A DNA stretch of 64,000 bases from Paenibacillus piri (GCF_004354045.1 NZ_SMRT01000015.1:62001-126000), one strand, 5' to 3'; positions 43,074-50,809 are shown, counted from the stretch's first letter. Translations and numbers: made by a program. Notes: generated from the sequence alone by a model not told the origin.

Positions 43074-43505
43074 ATGACTTTACAATTTACCCCCTTTATC
43101 ATGTTGGACGGAAATGCCAAGGAGGCGATCCAATTTTATGAAAAAGCGTTGGATGCCAAAGTTCTCTTTAAACAAACATTTGGAGAAGCACCGGAAAACC
43201 CCGAATCGCCCGTACCCGAAGCTGCAAAAGAGCGGTTGGCCCATTCCGTATTAAACATCGGCGGTGCGGACCTGTTTGTCGCCGATAGCTCGCCCGGTCA
43301 GCCCCATGAAAGGGGAAATCAAGTGAACATCTGCATTACGGCCGGCGAAATTGCAACATCCAAACAATTTTACGAGGCCTTGCAGCTTGAAGGTCAGGTG
43401 AACATCCCATTGCAAGAAACTCACTTTAGCCCCGCTTACGGGATGGTAACGGACAAATTCGGGATAACCTTCCAAATATTTACGAAGCGGCAGGTTAGTT
43501 TTTGA
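43074..43505 (+). CDS. PhnB-type VOC (glyoxalase/bleomycin-resistance fold) protein
   Basis: The 143-aa protein starts FTPFIMLDGNAKEAIQFYEKAL, the hallmark of the PhnB/YjdN branch of the vicinal oxygen chelate superfamily. It continues with LNIGGADLFVADSSPG and ends in SPAYGMVTDKFGITFQIF. Usual length is 135-150 aa. Members are of unknown or varied function and often lack metal. ATG 43074 has AAGGAG upstream; the long reading frame that begins at 42753 is not homologous before this point. It ends in a strong terminator. Confidence 0.85.
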   Translation: MTLQFTPFIMLDGNAKEAIQFYEKALDAKVLFKQTFGEAPENPESPVPEAAKERLAHSVLNIGGADLFVADSSPGQPHERGNQVNICITAGEIATSKQFYEALQLEGQVNIPLQETHFSPAYGMVTDKFGITFQIFTKRQVSF

Positions 43506-43563
43506 ACATAGCTGATGTGCCGGCAGCGGTTATTCGTCTGTGTTCCCCCTGTAAAACAGATGG

Positions 43564-43604
43564 AAAAAAGGCATTCCGCAGGTGATGGCGGGATGCCTTT
43601 TTTT
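43564..43604. terminator. bidirectional rho-independent terminator
   Basis: AAAAAAGGCATTCCGC pairs with GCGGGATGCCTTTTTTT around an 8-base loop, between the convergent VOC-family and methyltransferase genes. Confidence 0.9.
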
Positions 43605-43663
43605 CTATGGACTTATTGATTTCTCTCCGGTTTCATGGTCTCGAGTCCATCCTGTGCGTATGC

Positions 43664-44401
43664 CTATTCGTGTTTCATTGCTGCCATCAGGAGAAAAATG
43701 GGGCGGCGCGTTTCGTCCTGCATGTCAGGGTGCTTTTCCAGCATTTCCCGATCCGGAGACGGCTCGGAAAGCTTCGTGATGGCGAAGCCTGAATCAATCA
43801 GCGCATTCATGTGGGTGGCGACAGTCCGGTGGTACTTAACGACCTGATGCTCCAAAAACGTAGTTTGCCGGCGGCCTTCATGATGATAGTCGTCGACAGG
43901 CCAGTGCAATCGTTCCCCCTGCGGACCGTAATACCAGTCTTGCGGAGCAAGTGCGGTAAAGACCGGATGTTCGACCGACAGTACGAAGGCTCCCCCCGGT
44001 ACCAGGAAGCGGTTCACCTTCTGGCAGACGATGTCGAACCGCTCGACATAATGAAGGGCAAGCGAGCTTATGACCACGTCGAATTGTTCCGCGTCAAAGT
44101 CGATATCTTCGATGGCCAGACGCCGATACTCGATCGCGTCATCATTGGTACTGGCCCGGGCGCGCTCCAGCATATTTTCCGACAGGTCGACCCCGATCAC
44201 GGACCGGGCCTGCTGCTCGCGGGCGTATCGGCAGTGCCAGCCGAAGCCGCAGCCCAGGTCGAGCACTCTTTTATCGCGCAACTCGGGAAGCATGGCCCGT
44301 AATGCATGCCATTCCCCGGCGGCATTCAGTCCGCCGATGGAACGGGGCATCTGACTGTAATTCGCAAAAAATTCGGGATCGTCGTATTTGTTCTGTTTCA
44401 T
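43664..44401 (-). CDS. class I SAM-dependent methyltransferase
   Basis: The 245-aa protein has motif I VLDLGCGFGWHCRYA at about residues 46-60, the acidic motif II in VIGVDLSENML, and a post-motif DVVISSLALHYVE. This is the UbiE/SmtA-like Rossmann methyltransferase family. The substrate is not deducible. GAGGAGG lies upstream of ATG 44401 and overlaps the end of the decayed hydrolase gene, which suggests the two once formed one transcription unit. Confidence 0.87.
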   Translation of the reverse strand: MKQNKYDDPEFFANYSQMPRSIGGLNAAGEWHALRAMLPELRDKRVLDLGCGFGWHCRYAREQQARSVIGVDLSENMLERARASTNDDAIEYRRLAIEDIDFDAEQFDVVISSLALHYVERFDIVCQKVNRFLVPGGAFVLSVEHPVFTALAPQDWYYGPQGERLHWPVDDYHHEGRRQTTFLEHQVVKYHRTVATHMNALIDSGFAITKLSEPSPDREMLEKHPDMQDETRRPIFLLMAAMKHE

Positions 44402-44414
44402 TGTTTAAGCCTCC

Positions 44415-44823
44415 TCATAAAAGTTCATCCAGATATGCGGCGAGCCATTCCTTTGATTCCTGCAGCATGCCGATCGTGATGTGACGGTTTACCCCGGCGT
44501 ATACGATTAGCTGAAGCCGGCCCGCGGCAGCAGGTTAAGTTGACATGGCCTCCATAAAATATTTCTGGCTATCGACAGGAATCGTATGATTATCCTTGCC
44601 GTGAAGCAATAATAGCGCCCGCTTTCCGTCAACATGTATGCGAGACACGGGATCATGCTGTTCGAGATACGTCTTTTCCGTTGAGCTCAATGGTTGTCTC
44701 CCGTCTTTTTCGCGGTATTGATACCCATCCGTGAACTAGCAGAACGGTTCCATTGGGCTTGACGGATGGGCTCTCTATGAAGCACGGTATACCGGCTATG
44801 CAGCATTTTTTGCGATTTCCCAT
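44415..44823 (-). pseudogene. alpha/beta hydrolase (YitV-like esterase) remnant
   Basis: On the minus strand ATG 44823, with TAGGAG 6 bases upstream, opens a frame reading IAGIPCFIESPSVKPNGTV and LLVHGWVS, a normal hydrolase N-terminus with its oxyanion strand. Soon afterwards, in another frame, comes a C-terminal part: KRALLLLHGKDNHTIPVDS, EAM, an in-frame stop at MST*, then the final helix (GMLQESKEWLAAYLDELL). The nucleophile-elbow region is missing. So the gene has an internal deletion, a frameshift and a stop. Confidence 0.75.
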
Positions 44824-44988
44824 AAGATTCTCCTACATACAAGGCTACCCATTCAGACTAACATGAATACTGACAAATGTCCCCGGAAACTTTCCTTTAC
44901 TGTTGAACTATACCAGAGGAGGGGGGCGCATTTTTTCAATAAAATGCGGTCGACGCATCTGCCGTTGGTTCATAGTTTTTGACAGCGA

Positions 44989-45033
44989 TTGCTTTCCACA
45001 GGAACATCGTAGTATATTAGGTAATACCTAATA
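44989..45033 (+). promoter_or_regulatory. promoter and palindromic operator of the XRE-deformylase operon
   Basis: TTGCTT at 44989-44994 and TATATT at 45013-45018 are 18 bases apart. The perfect palindrome TATTAGGTA-A-TACCTAATA at 45015-45033 overlaps the -10 element, a position typical of autorepression. The small XRE-type protein encoded 38 bp downstream is the obvious candidate to bind it. Between 44824 and 44988 only a hairpin (CGCATTTT/AAAATGCG, 44927-44948) stands out. Confidence 0.65.
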
Positions 45034-45070
45034 AATTTAGTTGTTACTTAAAAAACGAAGGGTGATCGGG

Positions 45071-45313
45071 ATGCTGGAATGGATGCTCAGACAAGTGATG
45101 GCGGAGCGGGGGATATGGTCCGGGGCCGCGTTGGCGAGACTGCTGCAGGAAAAGGCGGATTATCGGCTGTCGGCGCCTTCCATCAGCGCTTTGTTAACAA
45201 GTCAGCCGAAACAAATGAAAGCCGATACGTTGGACGCCTTATGTACCGCGTTGGATTGTTCCCCGGGCGAGCTGTGGGTGTACACGCCGCCAAAGCAAGC
45301 GAGGGGGGCTTAG
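45071..45313 (+). CDS. small XRE (Cro/CI)-type regulator
   Basis: The 80-aa protein is a compact helix-turn-helix of the YozG/HTH_26 type: MLEWMLRQVMAERGIWSGAA, LLQEKADYRLSAPSISALLT and a third helix ending MKADTLDALCTALDCSPGELWVY. ATG 45071 follows GAAGGGTGATCGGG. Proteins of this family usually repress their own promoter. The palindrome at 45015-45033 is a fitting site. The deformylase gene starts 2 bp after its stop, so both are translated from one mRNA. Confidence 0.82.
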   Translation: MLEWMLRQVMAERGIWSGAALARLLQEKADYRLSAPSISALLTSQPKQMKADTLDALCTALDCSPGELWVYTPPKQARGA

Positions 45314-45315
45314 CG

Positions 45316-45831
45316 ATGAGCGTGAAAGAAATTGTTCCGTTCGGCGATCCGATATTGCGGAAGACGGCCAAGCCCGTAGAAACCATTTCGGCCAAAATGG
45401 TCAAGCTGCTGGACGATATGGCGGAAACGCTGTACGCCACCGACGGACGCGCCGGGCTTGCCGCACCTCAGGTGGGTATGCTTCGGCGCGTCATTGTGAT
45501 GGATTGCGGCGACGGGTTGATCGAGCTGATCAACCCGCAAATTATCGAGTCGAACGGTGAACAGACGGGGCCTGAAGCCTGCCTATCGTATCCCGGCTAT
45601 TACGGGAGCGTGAAGCGGGCGGACTATGTGAAAATTACAAGCCTGAACCGGCAGGGCGAGCTGTACGAACTGGAGGGCAGCGGCTTTCTGGCGCGGTGCA
45701 TTCAGCACGAAATCGACCATCTGAACGGCGTGCTGTTTATCGACCACGTTCACGAGCCTTGGCTGTATCATGAGCAGACGAATCAAAAGGTTAAGCTGCT
45801 CGACGTGATCCGGCTGGCGAACGGAGGCTGA
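45316..45831 (+). CDS. def: peptide deformylase
   Basis: The 171-aa protein has the three deformylase motifs: motif 1 GRAGLAAPQVG, motif 2 EACLSYPG with metal ligand Cys89 (the usual second residue Gly is Ala here), and motif 3 QHEIDHLNG with His131, catalytic Glu132 and His135. It removes the N-formyl group from nascent proteins. At 171 residues it is close to type 1 enzymes and shorter than the 184-aa type 2 enzymes common in Firmicutes. The regulator directly upstream, and absence of fmt or rsm genes, suggest an accessory deformylase. GAGGGGGG precedes the ATG. Confidence 0.93.
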   Translation: MSVKEIVPFGDPILRKTAKPVETISAKMVKLLDDMAETLYATDGRAGLAAPQVGMLRRVIVMDCGDGLIELINPQIIESNGEQTGPEACLSYPGYYGSVKRADYVKITSLNRQGELYELEGSGFLARCIQHEIDHLNGVLFIDHVHEPWLYHEQTNQKVKLLDVIRLANGG

Positions 45832-45953
45832 CGGCCGGCGGCTCAGCGAACCGGCGGCAAATGCAGGCAGGGCTGCTTCAAGAGAGGACAGCCCCGCAAT
45901 TCCGGATAGTAAATTGCTCCTCTCTTATTCCATTAAAAGCAATAGAAAAACAA

Positions 45954-45992
45954 TTGACACCGAATCAAATACAAGTTATATTAACGTTAATA
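45954..45992 (+). promoter_or_regulatory. strong promoter overlapped by a LacI-type palindrome
   Basis: TTGACA at 45954-45959 and TATATT at 45977-45982 are spaced by 17 bases. The perfect 14-bp palindrome TATTAACGTTAATA, with the central CG typical of LacI/GalR operators, covers 45979-45992 over the -10 element and start point. The rest of the 45832-46167 gap contains a weak hairpin at 45870-45894 and a cre-like site. Confidence 0.7.
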
Positions 45993-46089
45993 CAAAATGA
46001 CAAAGCAGATTATTTACCGGTTGCTAATCGAACTTAAGTGAAATTTCATTTTGGATTCGAATTCATTGATTGCCATATTATCAACATTA

Positions 46090-46103
46090 TGAAAGCGCTT
46101 TTT
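46090..46103 (+). promoter_or_regulatory. CcpA (cre)-like operator
   Basis: TGAAAGCGCTTTTT fits the cre consensus TGWAARCGYTWNCW except for one position. It lies 65 bp before the SDR gene and downstream of its promoter, where CcpA repression would act as a roadblock. Confidence 0.5.
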
Positions 46104-46167
46104 TTAGATGTTAATAAACGCCGTCAACAACATACACAATTAAATTAATTATGGAGAGGTGAGCCAG

Positions 46168-46896
46168 GTGGAGCTTAAAGGAACGGTGGCTGTAGTTACA
46201 GGAGCAAATTCGGGAATCGGTTTGGCAACAATGAAGGCATTGACGGAGAAGGGGGCATACGTGGCTGCGCTTGCCAGAAACGAAGACAAGTTAAAGCAGG
46301 CGATCGATGGCCTTCCGTCACATGTCAGACCGAACGTCATCGGCATTGCTGCCGATGTCCGGGATGAGGCATCCGTACGGAATGCCGTCGATCAGGCAGC
46401 TGCCCGATTCGGCAAAATCGACATTTTGGTCAATGCGGCCGGTGTCAGCATGAGCGGCAAGCAATTGGTTCAGGACGTCGATTTTGCGGAATGGAACCGG
46501 ATTATGGAGACGAACTTGAACGGTACGTTTCTGCTGTGCCGCGAAGCGCTCCGCCTGATGACGGAAAGGAATTCCGGGTATATCATTAACATTTTATCGA
46601 CAGCGGCTTTTCAGGCTTCGGGAGGGAACAGCATCTACGCGGCTTCCAAATTCGGCGCAAGAGCGCTGACGGAGGAGATGATCGCGTCCAACCGGCAATC
46701 GGGCATTCGCGTGTCCTCCATCAGTCCGGGTGCCGTCGACACGAACATTTGGAGCTTTAAAAAAGAGCCCGTTTCCCAAGAAAGCAGAGATACCATGCTA
46801 AAACCCGAAAATATTGCGGATATCGTACTCTTTCTCGTAAATCAGCCGGCGGCCGTACATATCGAAAACATAACGGTCACCCCGTGGTTTAGATAG
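46168..46896 (+). CDS. short-chain dehydrogenase/reductase (classical SDR)
   Basis: The 242-aa oxidoreductase has the cofactor motif TGANSGIG near residue 10, NAAG in ILVNAAGVSM, the catalytic Ser in INILSTAAF and YAASK. The C-terminus is YLPED-free, ending ENITVTPWF, and resembles YqjQ/clavaldehyde-reductase-like SDRs. The cofactor is probably NADP(H), given Arg in LARNEDK. GTG 46168 lies 8 bases after GGAGAGG, while GTG 46159 overlaps that site. A LacI-type operator and cre-like site upstream suggest carbohydrate-linked control. It is monocistronic and ends in a strong terminator. Confidence 0.88.
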   Translation: MELKGTVAVVTGANSGIGLATMKALTEKGAYVAALARNEDKLKQAIDGLPSHVRPNVIGIAADVRDEASVRNAVDQAAARFGKIDILVNAAGVSMSGKQLVQDVDFAEWNRIMETNLNGTFLLCREALRLMTERNSGYIINILSTAAFQASGGNSIYAASKFGARALTEEMIASNRQSGIRVSSISPGAVDTNIWSFKKEPVSQESRDTMLKPENIADIVLFLVNQPAAVHIENITVTPWFR

Positions 46897-46916
46897 GATA
46901 AAGCGCTGCATAAATC

Positions 46917-46962
46917 AAATACCCGCAACGGCCGCGCGTATGCGGCTGCTGCGGGTATTTTT
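46917..46962. terminator. rho-independent terminator
   Basis: AAATACCCGCA pairs with TGCGGGTATTTTT, with an inner GGCCGC/GCGGC stem. It follows the SDR stop by about 20 bp. Confidence 0.88.
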
Positions 46963-46974
46963 AGTATTATAACT

Positions 46975-47050
46975 TTGCTTCGCATACCTTCGCATACCTC
47001 TGGCAAACGCGCACGTCTCTTGAGGATGGCGAAGCCTATTATTCATCCAT
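46975..47050 (-). repeat. R1 repeat, degenerate fourth copy at this locus
   Basis: It shares the order TTCGCAT..., GGCAAACGCGC, a weak CGTCT/AGGATG hairpin, GGCGAAGCC and ATCC with the 93-bp units at 48518-48797, in the same orientation. The sequence TATGCGAAGG is duplicated on the minus strand, which would spoil the -35/-10 spacing of the promoter-like core. It lies 3' of the ugpB-like gene, so the gene is bracketed by R1 copies. Confidence 0.55.
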
Positions 47051-47111
47051 GGATGCGGGAGCTGTTTGCACGGGGGATCGCACGGCTTTCCGTTGTTCGG
47101 TACGGCGAGTG

Positions 47112-48491
47112 CTATTTCACCGTCTTATTGTAAGTTCCCAGCTTGCCGGAAATTTCTTTTGCGGCCGCGTCGAGCGCTTCCTTCGGCTGCTTTTTGCCGT
47201 TCAGCACTTCCTCGATTGCGCCCTCGGTCAGTTGGCGCGCCTCCGGGAAGACGCCCATGACGGCACCCTGCGTAGCCGTATTCGCTTTGGTCGAGTGAAG
47301 CTGATCGACCGCCGTTTTCAGCTGCGGATATTTAACCAGATTGTCTTTTACCGTTTGCTCGTCATACGCCTTTTTCGTAATCGGGAAGTAACCCGTATTG
47401 ACATGCCAGTATGCCTGCTGCTTCGGTTCCGCCAAAAATTTGATGAAATCCCATGCCGCTTTCTGTTCCTCATCCGAACGGTTGTTCAGAATGTACAAGC
47501 TTGCGCCGCCGACAATAACGCCGCCGTCCTTGGCGTCGCCCGGCTTCGGCAGGAAGCCGGTGCCGACCTGGAACTTGCCCTGCGCGCCGTCCACGATGCC
47601 GCGGAGCGAACCGGTAGAGTCCAGCGTCATCGCCACTTGACCAGCAAGGAACGCTTTTTTCGTATCGTCGGTTTTGCGTCCAAGGTTGCTGGCGGTTTTA
47701 TCGTCCACCATTTGCTTCCACCAGGCGAGAGTTTTCACGCCGGCGTCGCTGTTCACGAGCGATTCGGTGGCGAGGCCGCTGCGGCCGTTGCCGTTGTTCA
47801 GCAGATCGGCTCCCTGATTGGCGAAGAACTGCTCCATAAACCAGCCGTAAATGGCGAAGGCTGCGCCGGTTTTGCCGTCCTTGGTCAATGCCTTTGCGGC
47901 TTTGGCCACTTCCTCGTACGTAGCCGGCGGTTTTTCCGGATCGAGTCCGGCCGCTTTGAACATATCCTTATTGTAATAAAGAATCGGGTTGGACGTGTTG
48001 AACGGCATCGCGTTCAGCTTGCCGTCGATTTTATAGTAATTCAGGATGTTTTCTTCCAGCGGAGACAGATCGTATTTCTCCTGATCGATAAACTTTTGCA
48101 TCGGCGTAATCGCTTTGGAGTCGATCATAAAGCGGCTGCCGATTTCAAACACCTGAATGAGCGCAGGCCCACTTTTGGAGTCCATCGATGCCTTCATCTT
48201 GTTCAAGCTTTCATCGTAAGTGCCTTGGAACACGGCTTCCACGACGACGTTTTTCTGGGATGCGTTGTAATCGGAAACCAGCTTGTCTATCGCTTTGCCG
48301 AGCTCGCCGCTCATCGAATGCCACCATACGACTTTGACCGGTCCTTTGTTGGCAGCTGCCGTAGGCGCAGGAGCATCTTTATTGCCGCTGTCGGCTGCCG
48401 GCGGGTTGGCGGTATTGCCACAAGCGGCCAGCAGCACCATCATAACCGCCATGCAGAGGGTGACGACGCTTTTCAATTTGAAGCTTTTCAT
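47112..48491 (-). CDS. UgpB-like ABC transporter substrate-binding lipoprotein
   Basis: The 459-aa lipoprotein has a signal MKSFKLKSVVTLCMAVMMVL, lipobox LLAAC with Cys24, and a Ala/Pro-rich linker. VKVVWWHSMSGELGKAI opens a fold typical of the glycerol-3-phosphate binding protein branch (UgpB), with FQGTYDESLNKMKASM, NTSNPILYYNKDMFKAAGLDP and HVNTGYFPITKKAY. The ligand may be glycerol-3-phosphate, a glycerophosphodiester or a sugar; residues cannot settle this. It is the last gene of a permease-permease-binding protein operon, which is unusual, and is separated from them by triplicated R1 repeats that may supply its own promoters. Confidence 0.88.
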   Translation of the reverse strand: MKSFKLKSVVTLCMAVMMVLLAACGNTANPPAADSGNKDAPAPTAAANKGPVKVVWWHSMSGELGKAIDKLVSDYNASQKNVVVEAVFQGTYDESLNKMKASMDSKSGPALIQVFEIGSRFMIDSKAITPMQKFIDQEKYDLSPLEENILNYYKIDGKLNAMPFNTSNPILYYNKDMFKAAGLDPEKPPATYEEVAKAAKALTKDGKTGAAFAIYGWFMEQFFANQGADLLNNGNGRSGLATESLVNSDAGVKTLAWWKQMVDDKTASNLGRKTDDTKKAFLAGQVAMTLDSTGSLRGIVDGAQGKFQVGTGFLPKPGDAKDGGVIVGGASLYILNNRSDEEQKAAWDFIKFLAEPKQQAYWHVNTGYFPITKKAYDEQTVKDNLVKYPQLKTAVDQLHSTKANTATQGAVMGVFPEARQLTEGAIEEVLNGKKQPKEALDAAAKEISGKLGTYNKTVK

Positions 48492-48517
48492 GGGTACGTT
48501 TCTCTCCCTTTTTTAAG

Positions 48518-48797
48518 TTGAATAGAAATTATAAGTTTCTTATAATTTACTTCGCACAACCTTGACAAACGTGCTCGTTCTTGAAGAACGGCGAAGCCGT
48601 TTATCCTTGGTTGAATAGAAATTATAAGTTTCTTATAATTTACTTCGCACAACCTTGACAAACGTGCTCGTTCTTGAAGAACGGCGAAGCCGTTTATCCT
48701 TGGTTGAATAGAAATTATAAGTTTCTTATAATTTACTTCGCACAACCTTGACAAAAGCGCTCGTTCTTGAAGAACGGCGAAGCCGTTTATCCTTGTT
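48518..48797 (-). repeat. R1 tandem array: three 93-bp units with promoter-like cores
   Basis: Units start at 48518, 48611 and 48704; the first two are identical and the third differs slightly (AAGCGC for ACGTGC). On the minus strand each unit has a hairpin CGTTCTT-C-AAGAACG, then TTGTCA, 17 bases, TTATAA, and finally a perfect 10-bp hairpin AAATTATAAG-AAA-CTTATAATTT. For the unit nearest ugpB the -35 is 48563-48568 and the -10 is 48540-48545, about 50 bp before the ATG. No spacers exist, so this is not CRISPR. The remaining 48798-48884 holds nothing obvious. Confidence 0.8.
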
Positions 48798-48884
48798 AAA
48801 TGGATAATGGAGCATATATATGGAGCGCCGCGCCCGTACGGAAACGGAGCGGCGCATAATCGTCCGTTCGCCGGTTCGCACCGG

Positions 48885-49706
48885 TCAGCCTTTGACCGCC
48901 CCGGCGGTAATGCCGCGGACGAGCTGCTTGATCCCGAGCACGAGCAGCAGCAGAGAGGGCAGCAGCACCAGGGCGACGCCGGCCAGCACGAGGTTCCACG
49001 AAGTCATCTCCTCGAACTGCAGCATGCTGATGCCGATCTGCACGGTACGGAGCTTCTCTCCGTTGGTGATGAGAAGCGGCCACAGGTACATGTTCCAATG
49101 CGTCAGAAACGAGTAGACGCCAAGTGTGGCGAGTGCAGGGCGCGACAGCGGCAGCACGAGCCGGAAAAAGCTTCGGATGTGCCCGCAGCCGTCCATCTTC
49201 GCCGCCTCGAACAGCTCGCCCGGCAGCTGCAGAAAAAATTGACGGAGCAGGAACGTGCCGAACGCGGATGCGAGGAACGGCACGATCAGCCCTTCATAGC
49301 TGTCCAGCCAGCCCCAGCTTTTGACGGTCAAGTAATTCGGAATCATCGTCACTTCCCACGGAATCATCATAGTGGAAAGGAACAGGACGAACAGCGCTGT
49401 CTTGCCGGTGAATCGCAAATAGGCAAATGCGTAGGCGGCCAGGCTCGCGGTGAGCAGCTGTCCGATCATGATCGCAGCCGAGATCAGGAAGCTGTTCCCG
49501 ATGAACCTGAAGATCGGTACCGTTCGCGTTACCTGCAGCAGGTTGTCCCAATTCAGTCCGCTCGGGATGAGCTTGGGCGGATAGGCGGAGGCTTCGGCCT
49601 GCGTCATGAAGGTGGCCGAAAACGTGAACAGAACCGGGTACAGCATCAGTGCGGCGGCTATGATCAGGACGGCGTAAATGACCGTATGTTGCAGGCGGGA
49701 AGTCAT
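48885..49706 (-). CDS. UgpE-like ABC transporter permease
   Basis: The 273-aa membrane protein has six helices (first VIYAVLIIAAALMLYPVLFTF), the SATFMTQAEASAYPPKLIPSG extracellular loop, a MMIPWEVTMIPNYL segment, and the EAA loop FEAAKMDGCGHIRSFFRLVL that docks the ATPase. This is the MalG/UgpE half of a CUT1 importer. It overlaps the upstream permease gene by 4 bp (ATGA). The binding protein is encoded 394 bp downstream beyond the R1 repeats. No ATPase gene is present, so a shared MsmX/UgpC-type ATPase is expected. Confidence 0.9.
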   Translation of the reverse strand: MTSRLQHTVIYAVLIIAAALMLYPVLFTFSATFMTQAEASAYPPKLIPSGLNWDNLLQVTRTVPIFRFIGNSFLISAAIMIGQLLTASLAAYAFAYLRFTGKTALFVLFLSTMMIPWEVTMIPNYLTVKSWGWLDSYEGLIVPFLASAFGTFLLRQFFLQLPGELFEAAKMDGCGHIRSFFRLVLPLSRPALATLGVYSFLTHWNMYLWPLLITNGEKLRTVQIGISMLQFEEMTSWNLVLAGVALVLLPSLLLLVLGIKQLVRGITAGAVKG

Positions 49707-50665
49707 TGATAATGCACCTTCTTTTCAAACCATTTGAACTGCAGCAGCGTCAGGATCAGGATGATCGCGAACAGCACGAGCGCCTGCGCGCTGCCGATGC
49801 CGAAGCGGAAGTTAATGAACGCATCCTGATAAATGTTATATACGACGACATCCGTCGTGTTCATCGGTCCGCCCTTGGTCAAAATATGAATTTGCCCGAA
49901 CGACTGGAACGCCCCGATGACCGATACGATGAATACAAAAAATAAAGTAGGCGATACGAGCGGCAGCGTCAGCTGCACGAAGGTGCGGACCGGTCCGGAG
50001 CCGTCGATTTTGGCGCTGTCGTAAATGTCCTCGGAAACGCCCTGCAAGCCGCTCAGCAGCACGATATAATTGAAGCCGAGATTCATCCAGACGGTCATCA
50101 GCGAGACGGAGAACAGCGCCCACGCCGGATCCGTCAGCCAGCCGACGGCCTTAATGCCGGCCAGACTTAGAGCATAGTTCAATATACCGACGCTAGGGTG
50201 ATACAGCATCATCCAGATGACCGAGCCGGTTCCGACGGAAATGGCGATCGGCAGCGAGAATATGAATTGAAACGCGCGCATGCCGCGCAGCTTGTTATGA
50301 GTCAGGGCGGCCAACAGCAGCGCAATCGCAATGCACGTCGGCACGGTCAGCAGCGTAAACGACAACGTAACTTTCAAGCTTTGATAAAATTTCTCTGACA
50401 TAAACAGTTCCCGGAAATTGTCCATTCCGACAAAAGCGGCGATCCGTCCGCGCGGATCCGTCAAATGCATGCTTAAATAGATCGATTTCAATAACGGGTA
50501 GAAGAGGAAAACGCCGAACAACAGAAGCGACGGAGCCAGGAACAATCCTGCCAGCATATTTTCTTTGAAACGCATGCCGCGGAGGCTTTGAACCCGACCG
50601 GCGCGCTGCTGAGGCTCGGCTTCAGCGGGTGAGGGCAGACGAAGGTCTTGTTCGAGTAGACTCAT
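49703..50665 (-). CDS. UgpA-like ABC transporter permease
   Basis: The 320-aa protein has an N-terminal cytoplasmic extension of about 35 residues, then six helices starting MLAGLFLAPSLLLFGVFLFY. The region SIYLSMHLTDPRGRIAAFVG and MDNFRELFMSEKFYQSLKVT is typical of UgpA/MalF proteins, and the EAA loop reads YDSAKIDGSGPVRTFVQLTL. A motif near the C-terminus (ILTKGGPMNTTDVVVYNIYQ) is UgpA-like. AGGAG lies upstream of ATG 50665. It is the first gene of the three-gene transport operon. Confidence 0.9.
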   Translation of the reverse strand: MSLLEQDLRLPSPAEAEPQQRAGRVQSLRGMRFKENMLAGLFLAPSLLLFGVFLFYPLLKSIYLSMHLTDPRGRIAAFVGMDNFRELFMSEKFYQSLKVTLSFTLLTVPTCIAIALLLAALTHNKLRGMRAFQFIFSLPIAISVGTGSVIWMMLYHPSVGILNYALSLAGIKAVGWLTDPAWALFSVSLMTVWMNLGFNYIVLLSGLQGVSEDIYDSAKIDGSGPVRTFVQLTLPLVSPTLFFVFIVSVIGAFQSFGQIHILTKGGPMNTTDVVVYNIYQDAFINFRFGIGSAQALVLFAIILILTLLQFKWFEKKVHYQ

Positions 50666-50777
50666 GAACTTGATTCACTCCTAACGTTTTCTCGTCGTCC
50701 CGCGATTGAGCGCGGGAGCGTGGGCTGCCTGCCGTCTCTTGCCTGCCCGACCGGCCGCCTTGTTTATTGCCTTGTTC

Positions 50778-50809
50778 AGTATAACGGGCGTTTGTAAAAC
50801 GGAGGTCAA
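50778..50809 (-). promoter_or_regulatory. possible promoter of the ugp-like operon
   Basis: On the minus strand TTGACC (50804-50809) and TATACT (50778-50783) are separated by 20 bases, longer than usual. The palindrome CGTTT-GTA-AAACG lies between them at 50789-50801, so a regulator may compensate. The rest of the 480-bp region 50666-51146 contains no gene I can support. Confidence 0.35.

Noticed and set aside
45870..45894. Hairpin GGGCTG/CAGCCC after the deformylase gene as a terminator
   Set aside because: The stem is short and no T-run follows on either strand.
47049..48521. Plus-strand frame of 490 aa opposite the ugpB-like gene
   Set aside because: No recognisable domain or ribosome site; the minus strand encodes a complete lipoprotein.
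48488..48754. Minus-strand reading frame of 88 aa made of repeated 31-residue units
   Set aside because: It exists only because the 93-bp R1 unit is divisible by three. It runs through hairpins and a promoter-like core, and has no ribosome site.
48518..48797. Repeat array as a possible CRISPR
   Set aside because: The 93-bp units are directly adjacent with no variable spacers, and no cas genes are near.
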